From a bacterium (GTDB lineage: Bacteria > Desulfobacterota > S145-22): a stretch of DNA of 34,403 bases. Under the pieces are notes generated by a model that saw nothing but the letters and a program-made list of their open reading frames with translations, did no database searches and was not told the DNA's origin. Positions within the stretch are counted from its first letter, which is position 1. Each line of letters starts with the position of its first letter. The position numbers and the translations under genes were made by a program. The DNA lies in NCBI GenBank assembly GCA_029934085.1, contig JAOZMY010000015.1:1-34403 (forward strand). Direction: 5' to 3'. Below, in pieces: positions 1 through 9,886 of the stretch.

Positions 1-1232
1 CGGCATTGGAGAAAGGGGCTGGAGCCATCCTCGCCCAGGATCCTATTCCATGTAAAGACACAACCCCCTGTCTGTTCGTCCCGGATACCCTTACCGCCTA
101 CGGCGCGCTTGCCGGGTCTTACAGGGAAAGATTGAAAACAAAATTCCTGGCCATCACGGGATCCATGGGGAAAACCTCCACGAAGGAAATGGCCGCTGCA
201 ATCCTCGCGAAGAAGTATCGCGTGGCCAAGACAGACAAGAATGAGAACAACCGGGTTGGTGTTCCCAAAACCCTTCTCAGGATCGAACAGGAAACGGAGG
301 TGGCAGTCATCGAGCTGGGTTCCAACATCCCCGGTGAAATCTCCCTCCTCACGGAGATCGTTCAACCAGACTGCGCCCTCATCACGAACATCGCCCCCGT
401 CCACCTCGAGCGTTTCAAGGCCCTGGAGGGAGTTCGCATCGAAAAAAGCGCCCTCTTCTGGCGCGCCCCCAAAGATGCCCTCCGGTGCGTGAACCTGGAC
501 GATGAATACATCAGAAAGATTCCCTTGATGAAGGAATGGTCAACGATTTCCTACGGAAGCGGTAAAAACGCGCAGATCCGCTCGAAGGATATCACCCCTA
601 TGGGGCTGGAAGGAACCCGGTTTACGCTTACCGCGAAAGGCGAAAGCGTGAATGTTTCCCTTCGGCTCCTCGGGCTTCATCAGGTCAAAAATGCCTTGGC
701 CGCCGCGACCCTCGGAATCTCGGAAGGCATCCCGCTCAAAGAAGTTAAAAACGCCCTGGAGGCATTCCATCCACCCGAGGGACGACTCGAAACGATTTCA
801 ACAGCATCCGGTTCCGTCATCCTCAACGACACCTACAACGCCAATCCCGAAGCAACCAAACTGGCCCTCCGGACATTGGCCATGTTCAATGCCGATTATT
901 TTACCATTGCCCTGTTGGGAGACATGTTGGAACTCGGGGAAAAGGCCGTCACCTTCCATGAAGAGGTAGGAGCAGAGTGCGCAAGGCAAAATATCAAGAT
1001 TCTCGGCGTCACGGGAAACTTCCGAGATTCAATCCGTGAGGGTGCCATCAACAGCGGTTTTCCTAAAAATAACGTCTTCACCTTCGATGATGAGACCACG
1101 CTCCTTGACCACCTTTCCCCCCATCTCGGCAAGCAGGTGATGATCCTTGTAAAGGGTTCTCGCGGCCTCCATATGGATCAGTGGATCGAGGTCCTCCTCT
1201 CCCATATAAAGCTGAAGGGGAGGAAACGATAA
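1..1232 (+). CDS. murF: UDP-N-acetylmuramoyl-tripeptide--D-alanyl-D-alanine ligase, 5' partial
   Basis: This cytoplasmic Mur ligase adds D-Ala-D-Ala to UDP-MurNAc-tripeptide using ATP, the last soluble step of lipid II precursor synthesis. The ATP-binding loop [10 protein letters not shown] lies at residues 51-60 of the visible ORF. The central domain carries [10 protein letters not shown], and the C-terminal domain has the MurF-type KGSRG motif. In MurF the P-loop usually lies about 100 residues from the N-terminus, so roughly 50 residues are missing and the gene starts left of the window. The TTG at base 6 listed in the ORF track is an internal codon, because the frame is open to the window edge. 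The stop codon shares one base with the mraY start (TAATG), which suggests coupled translation in the dcw operon. Confidence 0.96.
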   Translation, partial: ALEKGAGAILAQDPIPCKDTTPCLFVPDTLTAYGALAGSYRERLKTKFLAITGSMGKTSTKEMAAAILAKKYRVAKTDKNENNRVGVPKTLLRIEQETEVAVIELGSNIPGEISLLTEIVQPDCALITNIAPVHLERFKALEGVRIEKSALFWRAPKDALRCVNLDDEYIRKIPLMKEWSTISYGSGKNAQIRSKDITPMGLEGTRFTLTAKGESVNVSLRLLGLHQVKNALAAATLGISEGIPLKEVKNALEAFHPPEGRLETISTASGSVILNDTYNANPEATKLALRTLAMFNADYFTIALLGDMLELGEKAVTFHEEVGAECARQNIKILGVTGNFRDSIREGAINSGFPKNNVFTFDDETTLLDHLSPHLGKQVMILVKGSRGLHMDQWIEVLLSHIKLKGRKR

Positions 1233-2308
1233 TGCTGTATCATCTCCTCTATCCCCTTCACACCCATTTTAGTTTCTTCAACGTTTTTCGCTACATCACC
1301 TTCCGTTGTATCTACGCCACGATCACCGCCCTCCTCATCTGTTTCATCTTCGGCCCTTATCTGATCAAACGCCTGAAGGTTCATCAGATAGGGCAGGCCA
1401 TCCGGAAAGACGGGCCCGCCTCTCACCTGAAGAAGGAAGGCACCCCTACCATGGGGGGGCTCCTAATCCTCATCTCCATCATCGTTCCCACCCTTCTCTG
1501 GGCCAATCTCACGAATCGGTATATCTGGATGACCCTGTTTGTGACCGTTTGTTTTGGCCTTTTAGGATTCGTGGATGATTACCTCAAGGTGAGCAGAAGG
1601 AACTCAAAAGGGGTTCCGGCGCGCTCAAAGATCCTTGTCCAGGTCCTCGTGGCGGCCGTCTGCACTTTCATCCTGATGAGGGTCCAGGGGTTTCCTACAA
1701 CGGTGGTCTTTCCTTTCTTCAAGAACTTTTCTCCAGACATCGGAAACTTCTATCTCCTCCTGGGCATCTTCGTCATTGTCGGCACCTCCAACGCCGTGAA
1801 CCTCACCGACGGCCTGGACGGGCTGGCCATCGGCCCCACCATGATATCCGCCGCCACCTACACCCTCTTCGCCTACCTGGCAGGACACGCGATCATCTCG
1901 CGCTACCTCAACATCCCCTATGTCAAGGGGGTGGGTGAGCTTTCCATCTTTTGTGGATCCATGGTGGGGGCAAGTATGGGATTCCTCTGGTTCAACACCT
2001 ACCCCGCTCAGGTCTTCATGGGAGACACCGGGTCTCTCTCCCTGGGAGGGGCCCTCGGAACCATCGCCCTCATGACGAAACAGGAGCTTTTGCTCATCAT
2101 CGTGGGCGGGATTTTCGTCATCGAAACCCTTTCCGTCATCATTCAAGTGGCCTCCTACAAACTCACCGGGAAACGCGTGTTCAAAATGGCTCCCATCCAC
2201 CACCACTACGAATTGAAGGGATGGGCAGAACCAAAGATCATCGTTCGTTTCTGGATCATAAGCATCTTCCTGGGGCTTATCGCCATAAGCACCCTGAAGA
2301 TAAGGTAA
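1232..2308 (+). CDS. mraY: phospho-N-acetylmuramoyl-pentapeptide-transferase (MraY)
   Basis: MraY is an integral inner-membrane enzyme that transfers phospho-MurNAc-pentapeptide to undecaprenyl phosphate, forming lipid I. The start was moved from the ORF-track position to the ATG at 1232 because MLYHLLYPL and [10 protein letters not shown] form the family's usual N-terminus. This gives 358 aa, the normal length. Diagnostic motifs are FVDDYLK (Mg/catalytic aspartates), [24 protein letters not shown] and the [11 protein letters not shown] loop. About ten hydrophobic segments are visible. It overlaps the murF stop by one base and is followed by murD after 8 nt. Identity is secure. Confidence 0.97.
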   Translation: MLYHLLYPLHTHFSFFNVFRYITFRCIYATITALLICFIFGPYLIKRLKVHQIGQAIRKDGPASHLKKEGTPTMGGLLILISIIVPTLLWANLTNRYIWMTLFVTVCFGLLGFVDDYLKVSRRNSKGVPARSKILVQVLVAAVCTFILMRVQGFPTTVVFPFFKNFSPDIGNFYLLLGIFVIVGTSNAVNLTDGLDGLAIGPTMISAATYTLFAYLAGHAIISRYLNIPYVKGVGELSIFCGSMVGASMGFLWFNTYPAQVFMGDTGSLSLGGALGTIALMTKQELLLIIVGGIFVIETLSVIIQVASYKLTGKRVFKMAPIHHHYELKGWAEPKIIVRFWIISIFLGLIAISTLKIR

Positions 2309-2316
2309 GAAAAGGG

Positions 2317-3678
2317 ATGGAACTAAAAGGGAAAAAAATCTTAGTCGTCGGAGCGGGCAAGACAGGGACAACCCTCTCGGAGTTTCTGGCCGATAAGGGT
2401 GCCATTGTCACGCTCAACGACAAAAGCTCCCCTCCCCCCGACTACCAGGTTCCCCATCCCTCCATCAAGGCGGTTTGGAACGGACACCCCGAACATCTCT
2501 TCCTCTCCGCCGATCTCATCCTCCTATCCCCTGGCGTTCCCCTCAGCCTCTCTCCCATCAAGAAGGCAAAAAAACAGGGAATTCCCGTCCTGGGGGAATT
2601 AGAACTGGCCCTCCAATTCATCGACTTTCCCTACATCGCCATCACGGGAACCAATGGGAAAACGACAACGACGACACTGGTCGGAGATATGCTTAAAAAC
2701 GCTAGTATCGACACCTTTGTAGGGGGGAATATCGGTCGTCCACTTATTACCGCCTGTATGTCTTCGAAAAAATTTCAGTGGGGTGTTCTGGAGGTCAGCA
2801 GTTTCCAGCTGGCCACTGCCCCGCACATCCATCCCCGTGGCGCAGCGATTCTCAATATGGAGCCCGACCATCTCGATTGGCATCCCACGTTGGATGACTA
2901 CTACAAGGCAAAATGGGCTATTGCGAGGAACATGACGGCTGAAGAAACCCTTGTTCTTTACGAACCCCTACGCCACCAGTGTCCGGACTTCATCAAGGCT
3001 AAGATTAAAACCTTCTTTCACACCGATGAGCCGGATTGTGCGGCAAGCATCAAGGATGAGGCACTTCGATGGTGGTTCGAAACCAATATCCTGAAAATTC
3101 CCATCTCCGAACTGCCCGTTCAGCAGGTTCACATCCTTTCAGACATGCTGGCAGCCGGCCTTCTTGCCCATGAAGCGGGTGCCACCCCGGAAGCCATCGC
3201 GAAGACCCTACGTGAGTTTCGTGGGCTACCTCACAGGACAGAGTTTGTGGGTGAAATCAATGGGATTAAATTCGTCAACGATTCGAAGGCTACCAATGTG
3301 GACGCGGCCCTGTGGGCGCTGAAAAGTATTCCGAAACCTATCATCTGGCTCGCGGGAGGTCTCTGGAAGGGTGGAAATTTAACGGTTTTGGACGGGGTGG
3401 TGAAGGAAAAGGTGAAATCCGTCATCGCCTTTGGGGACAGCGCCGAGCGTTTTACCCGGGCCTTCCAGTCCCTGACCCCTGCCCAGAAGGTGGAAACCAT
3501 GGAAGAGGCGGTCATCGCTGCATACAGGCTCGCCCGGACGGGGGATACCATTCTCCTCTCCCCGGCCTGCGCAAGCTTTGATCAGTTCGAAAACTACAAA
3601 GAGCGGGGAGAAGTATTCGCTGCGCTTGTTACCTCACTTAAACCCAAGGGAGAAGAAATACCCTATGTTTCGGAATAG
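2317..3678 (+). CDS. murD: UDP-N-acetylmuramoyl-L-alanine--D-glutamate ligase
   Basis: MurD is the cytoplasmic ligase that adds D-glutamate to UDP-MurNAc-L-Ala. The ORF-track entry of 575 aa runs back into mraY. The real start is the ATG at 2317, where MELKGKKILVVGAGKTG begins the N-terminal Rossmann-like uracil-binding domain; this gives 453 aa, normal for the family. The ATP loop ITGTNGKTTTTT starts at about residue 109. Also seen are NMEPDHLDWH (central domain) and FVNDSKATNVDAA with the C-terminal domain behind it. It begins 8 nt after mraY, and its last 14 nt overlap the ftsW start, so it sits inside the coupled dcw operon. Confidence 0.96.
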   Translation: MELKGKKILVVGAGKTGTTLSEFLADKGAIVTLNDKSSPPPDYQVPHPSIKAVWNGHPEHLFLSADLILLSPGVPLSLSPIKKAKKQGIPVLGELELALQFIDFPYIAITGTNGKTTTTTLVGDMLKNASIDTFVGGNIGRPLITACMSSKKFQWGVLEVSSFQLATAPHIHPRGAAILNMEPDHLDWHPTLDDYYKAKWAIARNMTAEETLVLYEPLRHQCPDFIKAKIKTFFHTDEPDCAASIKDEALRWWFETNILKIPISELPVQQVHILSDMLAAGLLAHEAGATPEAIAKTLREFRGLPHRTEFVGEINGIKFVNDSKATNVDAALWALKSIPKPIIWLAGGLWKGGNLTVLDGVVKEKVKSVIAFGDSAERFTRAFQSLTPAQKVETMEEAVIAAYRLARTGDTILLSPACASFDQFENYKERGEVFAALVTSLKPKGEEIPYVSE

Positions 3679-4792
3679 CGACAGCAATCATATCGACCTC
3701 TTACTGCTGGGAACCGTCCTCGCCCTGACCACGGTCGGATTCATCATGGTCTTCAGCGCCAGTGCCGTCCTCGCCCAGCAAAGATACGGGGACAACCTCT
3801 TCTTCTTCAAGCGTCAGCTCATCTACGGCCTATTCGGCATTTTCATGATGTTCCTCATGAGCAAAATCGACTACCGACGACTAAGACCCCTTGCCTATCC
3901 CCTCCTCTTCGCGTCCGTTTTCCTTCTCGTCCTCGTCTACACCCCGGGCATCGGATTCAAGGTCGGTGGCGCTCGACGCTGGATTCATCTGGGACCTATT
4001 ACCTTCCAGCCCAGTGAATTCACCAAGCTCAGCCTCATTATTTACATGGCCTACTACTTCAGCAAGAAGAAGGACACCATTAAGCAATTCAAAAAGGGGC
4101 TCCTACCGGTTCTCTTAATCACCGGCCTTCTGATCGCCCTTATCTATCCCCAACCGGACTTTGGGAACGCCATGTTTCTGACCCTTCTTCTCATCACCTT
4201 TCTCTTTATCGCTGGAGCAAGGTTTATTCATCTTGGAATTTTGGGGGCCTCCGCGCTTCCCTTCGCCCTCTTCGCCGTTTTTCATGCCGGCTATCGATAC
4301 CGACGGCTCATTGCCTTCTTGGATCCCTGGAAAGATCCCAGAAGCACAGGGTTTCAGATCATTCAATCGTTCCTCTCCCTTGGTTCCGGGCAGCTCTTCG
4401 GACGTGGGCTGGGAAATGGCCAGCAAAAACTCTTCTTTCTGCCAGCCCCCCACACGGATTTCATTTTTTCCGTCATAGGAGAGGAACTGGGATTCATCGG
4501 GGTGGTCATTATTATTCTCCTCTTCATGATCCTTCTGCTCCGGGGCTTTCGAATCGCCTATTTAGCTCAATCCCCTTTCGCCTCCTATCTTGCTCTGGGA
4601 ATTACCCTTATGATCGGTCTTCAAGCTGTCATCAATCTGGGCGTGGTCATGGGTCTGCTCCCCACAAAAGGGATTCCCCTTCCCCTTATCAGTTACGGTG
4701 GATCCTGTCTGCTCATCACGCTCATGGGCGTGGGTATCCTGCTGAACATCTCGAAACGCCTGGACGCCAAAGAGGAGCTAAACCGATGGTAG
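3665..4792 (+). CDS. ftsW: SEDS-family peptidoglycan glycosyltransferase FtsW
   Basis: FtsW is the divisome SEDS protein that polymerises septal glycan from lipid II, working with the class b PBP FtsI. The start chosen is the ATG at 3665 (MFRNSDSNHID), which has an AAGGGAGAAG ribosome site upstream. This gives 375 aa, whereas the ORF-track start would add 29 residues read from murD sequence. About ten transmembrane helices are visible. Family motifs include FQPSEFTKL, PAPHTDFIFSVIGEELG and the C-terminal PLPLISYGGSCL. Its position between murD and murG favours FtsW over RodA. The gene overlaps murD by 14 nt and murG by 7 nt. Confidence 0.96.
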   Translation: MFRNSDSNHIDLLLLGTVLALTTVGFIMVFSASAVLAQQRYGDNLFFFKRQLIYGLFGIFMMFLMSKIDYRRLRPLAYPLLFASVFLLVLVYTPGIGFKVGGARRWIHLGPITFQPSEFTKLSLIIYMAYYFSKKKDTIKQFKKGLLPVLLITGLLIALIYPQPDFGNAMFLTLLLITFLFIAGARFIHLGILGASALPFALFAVFHAGYRYRRLIAFLDPWKDPRSTGFQIIQSFLSLGSGQLFGRGLGNGQQKLFFLPAPHTDFIFSVIGEELGFIGVVIIILLFMILLLRGFRIAYLAQSPFASYLALGITLMIGLQAVINLGVVMGLLPTKGIPLPLISYGGSCLLITLMGVGILLNISKRLDAKEELNRW

Positions 4793-5883
4793 CCCGTTTC
4801 ATCTTTTGTGGCGGAGGAACAGGGGGGCATCTTTTCCCCGGGATTGCCATCGCACTGGCCATCCGGAAAAAGGCCCCCGACAGCGCCATCCTCTTCATCG
4901 GTACTCGGCGCGGATTGGAAGAAACCGTTCTCCCCTCCTACGGATTCGAGTTCAGACCGGTAAAGAGCGCCGGCTTCAAAAACCTTGGCCTCATGAAGAA
5001 ATTGAAGGCCCTCTTTATTCTACCCCTTGGCATCCTCGAAGGGCTAAAAACGATCAAATCCTTCAAACCACACGTCGTCATCGGCCTGGGAAGCTATTCC
5101 GCCCTCCCCGTCATGGTGGCGGGTATCCTCAAACGGATCCATCGTGTCATCCAGGAACAGAACAGCATCCCCGGCTTGACCAACCGCCTCCTGGCCCCCT
5201 TTGCGCATAAAATTTTCATCTCCTTCGAAACAACTGCGCAACATTTCCCTAGAAATAAAACGGTCCTAACCGGGAACCCTATCCGCGAAGGCCTGTGTCA
5301 TGAAAAGGAAAAGAGTCCCTCCGATAACACGACACATCTGCTCATTCTCGGCGGGAGTCTCGGAGCCCATTTCATCAATACCCTTTGCATGGCCGTTCTT
5401 CCCGACCTCCTTGCAAGACATCCGAAGTTGGAGGTCACCCTCCAAACGGGCAAACAAGACCTGCCGGCCGCTCAAAAGGCCTTCGAGGAATATGGGGGTA
5501 GGGTCCATGTGGAGGCCTTCATCGAAGACATGAAGAGCGCTTACCAGCGAGCGGATTTCGTCATTGCCCGAGCGGGAGCCACGACCCTGGCCGAACTTGC
5601 CGCCTGCGGGCTTCCCGCCATCCTCATTCCGTTTCCTTACGCCGCCAACGACCACCAGACGGAAAACGCCCGCTACTATGCCTCCCGCGGAGGGGCCATT
5701 CTCATGCCCCAATCCGAGATCTCCGAAGAGACATTTACAAAAACACTCGAAAACCTTCTAACGGACCCGGAAAAACTTCAAGCCATGGCAACAAAAATGA
5801 AGGCGCTCGGACACCCCGAAGCCGCGGAATCCATCGCGACCACTCTGCTTTCCCTCGCCGCCCCGACAGGGAGTCCGTCATGA
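4786..5883 (+). CDS. murG: UDP-GlcNAc--lipid I GlcNAc transferase
   Basis: MurG is a GT28-family peripheral inner-membrane enzyme that converts lipid I to lipid II using UDP-GlcNAc. Right after the start is the glycine-rich FCGGGTGGHLFPG loop. Further motifs are IGLGSYSALPVM, QEQNSIPGLTNRLL and the C-terminal donor-binding segment ARAGATTLAELAACGLP followed by PFPYAANDHQTENA. The length of 365 aa is typical. The ATG at 4786 leaves only two residues before the conserved first strand. It overlaps the end of ftsW by 7 nt and the start of murC by 4 nt (ATGA). Confidence 0.97.
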   Translation: MVARFIFCGGGTGGHLFPGIAIALAIRKKAPDSAILFIGTRRGLEETVLPSYGFEFRPVKSAGFKNLGLMKKLKALFILPLGILEGLKTIKSFKPHVVIGLGSYSALPVMVAGILKRIHRVIQEQNSIPGLTNRLLAPFAHKIFISFETTAQHFPRNKTVLTGNPIREGLCHEKEKSPSDNTTHLLILGGSLGAHFINTLCMAVLPDLLARHPKLEVTLQTGKQDLPAAQKAFEEYGGRVHVEAFIEDMKSAYQRADFVIARAGATTLAELAACGLPAILIPFPYAANDHQTENARYYASRGGAILMPQSEISEETFTKTLENLLTDPEKLQAMATKMKALGHPEAAESIATTLLSLAAPTGSPS

Positions 5884-7259
5884 TCCAGAAAAGATTTTAT
5901 AAAATCCATTTTGTCGGGATTGGCGGCATCGGCATGAGTGGCATCGCCGAACTCCTCCACAACCAAGGGTACGAGGTCTCGGGATCGGATCTGAAGGAAA
6001 CGGAAACCACCCGCCGCCTCGCCAAAATGGGCTGCACGATCTACTACGGCCACCATGCCGACCATGTGAAAGACGCCCACGTGGTGGTCATGTCTTCCGC
6101 GGTTCATGTCGACAACCCGGAAATCGTCGCCGCCAGGAACCTTCAGATTCCTGTCATCCCAAGGGCGGAGATGCTGGCGGAGCTCATGCGAATGAAGCAG
6201 GGCGTCGCCGTCGCGGGGAGCCACGGGAAAACCACGACTACCTCTCTCATCGCCACGGTCCTCAATCAGGCGGGGCTGGATCCCACCATCGTGATCGGGG
6301 GCAAGCTCAACAGTATCGACAGCAATGCAAAATTGGGCGAGGGGGAGTATATCGTGGCCGAAGCGGATGAAAGCGACGGTTCCTTTCTCAAGCTCAATCC
6401 CATCCTCGCCATCATCACCAACATCGACCCCGAGCACATGGAACACTTCAAGACGATGGACAACCTTCGGGAGGCCTTCATCACCTTTGCCAACAAGGTT
6501 CCCTTTTATGGGGCCGCTATTGTTTGCCTCGACCACCCGGAGATTCAACGCATCCTCCCAAAAATCCAGAAACGGATCGTGACCTACGGCGTCTCGACCC
6601 AAGCGGATCTTCAGGCCACCAACATTCGCCAGGAGGAGTTTGAAACCATCTTCGATCTCATGATCCAGCAGGTCCCCTCTGGGGAAATTCGCGTCAGGAT
6701 GCCGGGAGAGCACAACGCCCTGAATGCCCTGGCCGCCATCGCCACTGCCCATGAACTGGGGATCGACCTAGAGACCACAAAGACGGCCCTCCAGGCCTTC
6801 GAGGGGATTCAAAGGCGCTTTCAGCTCCGCCATAAAATCAACGATATCCTCATCATCGACGACTATGGCCATCATCCCAGGGAAATCGAGGCCACCCTAA
6901 GGGCCGCCAAAGCCGGATGGCCACGCCGGGTGATCGCCATATTCCAGCCCCATCGATACACTCGTGTTCGGGATCTCGCGGACGAGTTCCATCGCTGTTT
7001 CTATCAGGCGGATAAACTCATTGTCACAGACATCTATCCCGCTGGGGAGTCCCCCATCGAGGGCGTCCACGCCAAAAACCTCTACGAGGGAATCCTCCGC
7101 CACGGCCATCGGGACGTCACCTACATCCCGGACAAGGCAGATATCGCGCCGTCCCTCGTCTCTCTCGTCCAACCGGGTGACATGGTGATTACGCTCGGCG
7201 CCGGAGATGTCTGGAAGGTAGGCGACGAGCTGGCGCTAAGACTTAAAGAAGGGAAATGA
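5880..7259 (+). CDS. murC: UDP-N-acetylmuramate--L-alanine ligase
   Basis: MurC adds the first peptide residue, L-Ala, to UDP-MurNAc. The N-terminal nucleotide-binding motif HFVGIGGIGMSGIAEL is followed by the ATP loop VAGSHGKTTTTSLI at about residues 110-125. The central-domain segment AEADESDGSFLKL comes next, then the C-terminal DDYGHHPREI and FQPHRYTR motifs typical of MurC. Its 459 aa is the normal length. It overlaps murG and murB by 4 nt each with ATGA junctions, so expression should be tightly coupled to its neighbours. Confidence 0.97.
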   Translation: MIQKRFYKIHFVGIGGIGMSGIAELLHNQGYEVSGSDLKETETTRRLAKMGCTIYYGHHADHVKDAHVVVMSSAVHVDNPEIVAARNLQIPVIPRAEMLAELMRMKQGVAVAGSHGKTTTTSLIATVLNQAGLDPTIVIGGKLNSIDSNAKLGEGEYIVAEADESDGSFLKLNPILAIITNIDPEHMEHFKTMDNLREAFITFANKVPFYGAAIVCLDHPEIQRILPKIQKRIVTYGVSTQADLQATNIRQEEFETIFDLMIQQVPSGEIRVRMPGEHNALNALAAIATAHELGIDLETTKTALQAFEGIQRRFQLRHKINDILIIDDYGHHPREIEATLRAAKAGWPRRVIAIFQPHRYTRVRDLADEFHRCFYQADKLIVTDIYPAGESPIEGVHAKNLYEGILRHGHRDVTYIPDKADIAPSLVSLVQPGDMVITLGAGDVWKVGDELALRLKEGK

Positions 7260-8173
7260 AGGATCACTGGATGACAATGCTAAGGGAACAATTTAGGAGC
7301 GCATTCGTCGAAGACGCACCGTTGGCACCGCTCACGACCTTCAAGGTAGGGGGTCCGGCCAAAGGGCTCCTTACCGTGAGGGACACCGGCGAGCTCCAAA
7401 AGGCCTTGGCGATTCTTGAAAGATTCAACGTTCCTTATCTCTTGATGGGTAGAGGGGCCAATCTCATCGTTCCGGATGAGGGATTTAAAGGGCTCGTCAT
7501 CCGGCTCAAGGAAAAATTCGAAATGATCCGCCCGATAAAAAAGACGCGCGGGACCCTTTATCTTCACGTGGGTGCGGGTGTCTCCCTCCCTTCCCTTCTC
7601 GCATACACTACCCGGCATGGGCTCTCCGGGCTCGAACCCCTGGTCGCCATTCCGGGAACGGTTGGTGGTGCCCTCATCATGAACGCGGGAATTCCCGGAT
7701 TCTCCATCTCAGAGGCCCTATCTTCCATTACTTCTTTGAAACCCCCAAGGACCCTCATCAAACGCTACAGGCATCAGCTCCACCCCTCGTATCGGGATAT
7801 GGGTCTGCCGGCCGGGGAAATCGTTCTTCACGCGACCTTCAAACTCAAACCCTCAACGGAAAGAGAGGTCCGAAAAAGGGTGCACCATTTCCTCGAAAAA
7901 CGCCGGAATCAGACCTGGCGTAAATACCCCACAGCGGGATCCGTCTTTAAGAACCCGGAAGGCGCGTCCGCCGGGAGACTCATCGAGTCGTGCGGGCTAA
8001 AGGGATACCGGATCGGAGATGCGCAAATCTCCCCGGCGCATGCCAACATCATTGTTAACAGGGGGAAAGCCACGGCCAAAGACATCCTCGATCTTATAAC
8101 TCACGTGCAAAAAGAGGTGGCAAAAAAAACGGGCATATACCTTGAACCGGAGGTCATCATTGCAAGAAATTAG
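7256..8173 (+). CDS. murB: UDP-N-acetylenolpyruvoylglucosamine reductase
   Basis: MurB is an FAD enzyme that reduces UDP-GlcNAc-enolpyruvate to UDP-MurNAc with NADPH. FAD-binding motifs are MGRGANLIVPDEGF and VAIPGTVGGALIMNAG. The catalytic serine lies in AGSVFKNPEG, the second domain contains SYRDMGLPAGEIV, and the catalytic glutamate is expected in LEPEVIIA at the C-terminus. At 305 aa it fits the shorter MurB class. The gene starts with an ATGA overlap on murC, and its last 14 nt overlap the TTG start proposed for ddl. Confidence 0.95.
   Translation: MKDHWMTMLREQFRSAFVEDAPLAPLTTFKVGGPAKGLLTVRDTGELQKALAILERFNVPYLLMGRGANLIVPDEGFKGLVIRLKEKFEMIRPIKKTRGTLYLHVGAGVSLPSLLAYTTRHGLSGLEPLVAIPGTVGGALIMNAGIPGFSISEALSSITSLKPPRTLIKRYRHQLHPSYRDMGLPAGEIVLHATFKLKPSTEREVRKRVHHFLEKRRNQTWRKYPTAGSVFKNPEGASAGRLIESCGLKGYRIGDAQISPAHANIIVNRGKATAKDILDLITHVQKEVAKKTGIYLEPEVIIARN
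8149..8153 (+). promoter_or_regulatory. ribosome binding site deciding the ddl TTG start
   Basis: GGAGG lies inside the 3' end of murB, 6 nt before the TTG at 8160. The alternative TTG at 8142 has no comparable site at the right distance. Confidence 0.55.
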
Positions 8174-9101
8174 GCGATTCGCGAACGCAAAGGTCGGAGT
8201 TCTCCTTGGAGGTCTCTCCAAAGAGCGGGAGATCTCCATCAAGACGGGAACGGCCATTGCGGACGCCCTCGCCGAACGGGGATATCAGGTGGAAACCCTG
8301 GACGTCTCAAGAGACATCTGCACGCAACTAACGGAGAAAACGATCGAGGTGGCCTTCATCGCCCTCCACGGCCGCTGGGGGGAAGACGGCACCATCCAGG
8401 GGCTCCTCGAAATCCTACAGATCCCTTACACGGGCTCCGGGGTCACGGCAAGCGCCATCGCCATGGATAAGATCATTTCCAAACGACTCTTCATAGACGC
8501 GGGGCTACCGACCCCCCCGTTTACGACCCTGCGAGAACCCATTCCAAATCCCCCTCGCCTCCTTCCCCTCGTGGTCAAGCCCGCCTCGGAAGGTTCTACC
8601 ATCGGCGTCACCATCGTCCGCACCCTCGAGACATGGCAGAAGGCCCTGGATGCGGCCTTTGAGCTGGATCAAAGGATCCTCGTGGAAGATTTCATCGACG
8701 GTAAAGAAATTACGGCCTCTATTTTAAACGGGAACCCCCTCCCCCTCATTCACATTGAGCCAAAAAAGGGTTTCTACGACTACACGTCAAAATATACACC
8801 GGGAAAGACCCTGTATCATGTCCCGGCTTCCCTGGATCCCGACACGGAAAACCTCCTCAAAGAGCTGGCGGTCAAGGCTTATAAAACCTTGGAATGCAGC
8901 GGATGCGCACGCGTGGATATGATCCTCTCGGAAGAAACAGGGCCGACAGTCTTAGAGGTTAATACCATTCCCGGCATGACCCCAACCAGCCTCGTTCCCA
9001 AGGCCGCTCAAGCTGTGGGTATGTCCTTCGGAGAGCTGGCAGAGGCCATTCTAAACGATGCCTCTCTGAAAACCGGACAAAGAGAGGAAAGGACCAAATG
9101 A
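8160..9101 (+). CDS. ddl: D-alanine--D-alanine ligase
   Basis: Ddl is an ATP-grasp enzyme that makes the D-Ala-D-Ala dipeptide used by MurF. The N-terminal motif VGVLLGGLSKEREIS, the ATP-grasp segment VVKPASEGSTIGV and the C-terminal metal and substrate-binding EVNTIPGMTPTSLVP are all present. No ATG is available near the start. The TTG at 8160 is preferred over the ORF-track TTG at 8142 because GGAGG lies 6 nt upstream of it. This gives 313 aa and a 14-nt overlap with murB. It ends with a 4-nt overlap on ftsQ. Function is secure; the start is likely but not certain. Confidence 0.94.
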   Translation: MQEIRRFANAKVGVLLGGLSKEREISIKTGTAIADALAERGYQVETLDVSRDICTQLTEKTIEVAFIALHGRWGEDGTIQGLLEILQIPYTGSGVTASAIAMDKIISKRLFIDAGLPTPPFTTLREPIPNPPRLLPLVVKPASEGSTIGVTIVRTLETWQKALDAAFELDQRILVEDFIDGKEITASILNGNPLPLIHIEPKKGFYDYTSKYTPGKTLYHVPASLDPDTENLLKELAVKAYKTLECSGCARVDMILSEETGPTVLEVNTIPGMTPTSLVPKAAQAVGMSFGELAEAILNDASLKTGQREERTK

Positions 9102-9886
9102 AAAAAGAAGAGGTAAAGGCATCCCGCTTCAGAACGACGTTCAGGCTCATTCAGAGGACGACGTGGGGTTTTCTCTTGGTCCTGATCCTCACGTTGACGA
9201 TCTACTTGGGAAACAGGGCTTATAGGGAATTGCAGGGCTCCACCTATTTTCAGGTTAAAACCATCGCCATCCACGGGAACCATGTCTTGTCCAAAACGGA
9301 CCTCATCTATTACCTGGGGCTCAGTGAGGCCTCAAACCTCTTGACCCTGGATCTAAAATCCCTCTTCCAAAAACTCGCCTCGCACCCCTGGATCAAAAAG
9401 GCAAGCATCCACCGCAAGCTGCCCAGCACCCTCATCATCGACATCGAAGAAAGAGTCCCCGTCGCTCTCATCAAGATTGGGGAGTTCTATTACATGGACA
9501 GTGACGCTATCATCTTTGCCAAAATCAGCAAAGAGGTGGGATGCGACTTCCCCGTTTTTACAGGCCCCCGCAATTTTTCAGAGCTTCCCGCGTACCACCC
9601 CCTTATTACGGAGGCCCTCTCCATCCTTGACAGAAAAGCCAGCCTCATCATCTCAGAATTTCATCTCGACCTGACGCGTGGTATCACACTCATCACCCTG
9701 AACGACGCCCTTCCCGTTAGGCTGGGACGGAAGAATCTCGCCCGGCGCTTTCACCGATTCCAGACCGTTTATCATTACCTCAGACGGAGAGAAATTCCCA
9801 TCAAGGCCATTGACTGCCGGTATCCCGACCGCGTTGTCGTCAGATACATCCATAATATATCGGAGGGGAAACGTGAAAAAACTTGA
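9098..9886 (+). CDS. ftsQ: cell division protein FtsQ
   Basis: FtsQ is a bitopic inner-membrane protein that joins early and late divisome proteins, partly through FtsB and FtsL. The sequence shows a basic cytoplasmic N-terminus of about 25 residues, then one transmembrane helix (GFLLVLILTLTIYLG). Next comes a periplasmic POTRA domain beginning FQVKTIAIHGNHVLSKTDL, and after it the FtsQ/DivIB domain with KASIHRKLPSTLIIDIEER. The length of 262 aa is normal. It starts at an ATGA overlap with ddl and overlaps ftsA by 14 nt. Its order ddl-ftsQ-ftsA-ftsZ is the classical one. Confidence 0.93.
   Translation: MKKEEVKASRFRTTFRLIQRTTWGFLLVLILTLTIYLGNRAYRELQGSTYFQVKTIAIHGNHVLSKTDLIYYLGLSEASNLLTLDLKSLFQKLASHPWIKKASIHRKLPSTLIIDIEERVPVALIKIGEFYYMDSDAIIFAKISKEVGCDFPVFTGPRNFSELPAYHPLITEALSILDRKASLIISEFHLDLTRGITLITLNDALPVRLGRKNLARRFHRFQTVYHYLRRREIPIKAIDCRYPDRVVVRYIHNISEGKREKT

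Noticed and set aside
1951-2316. N-terminal extension of murD in the ORF track
   Set aside because: These codons read mraY in another frame; the conserved MurD start is at 2317.
5778-6752. 324-aa minus-strand ORF
   Set aside because: It is antisense to murC, His/Asp/Gly-rich shadow composition, no motifs.
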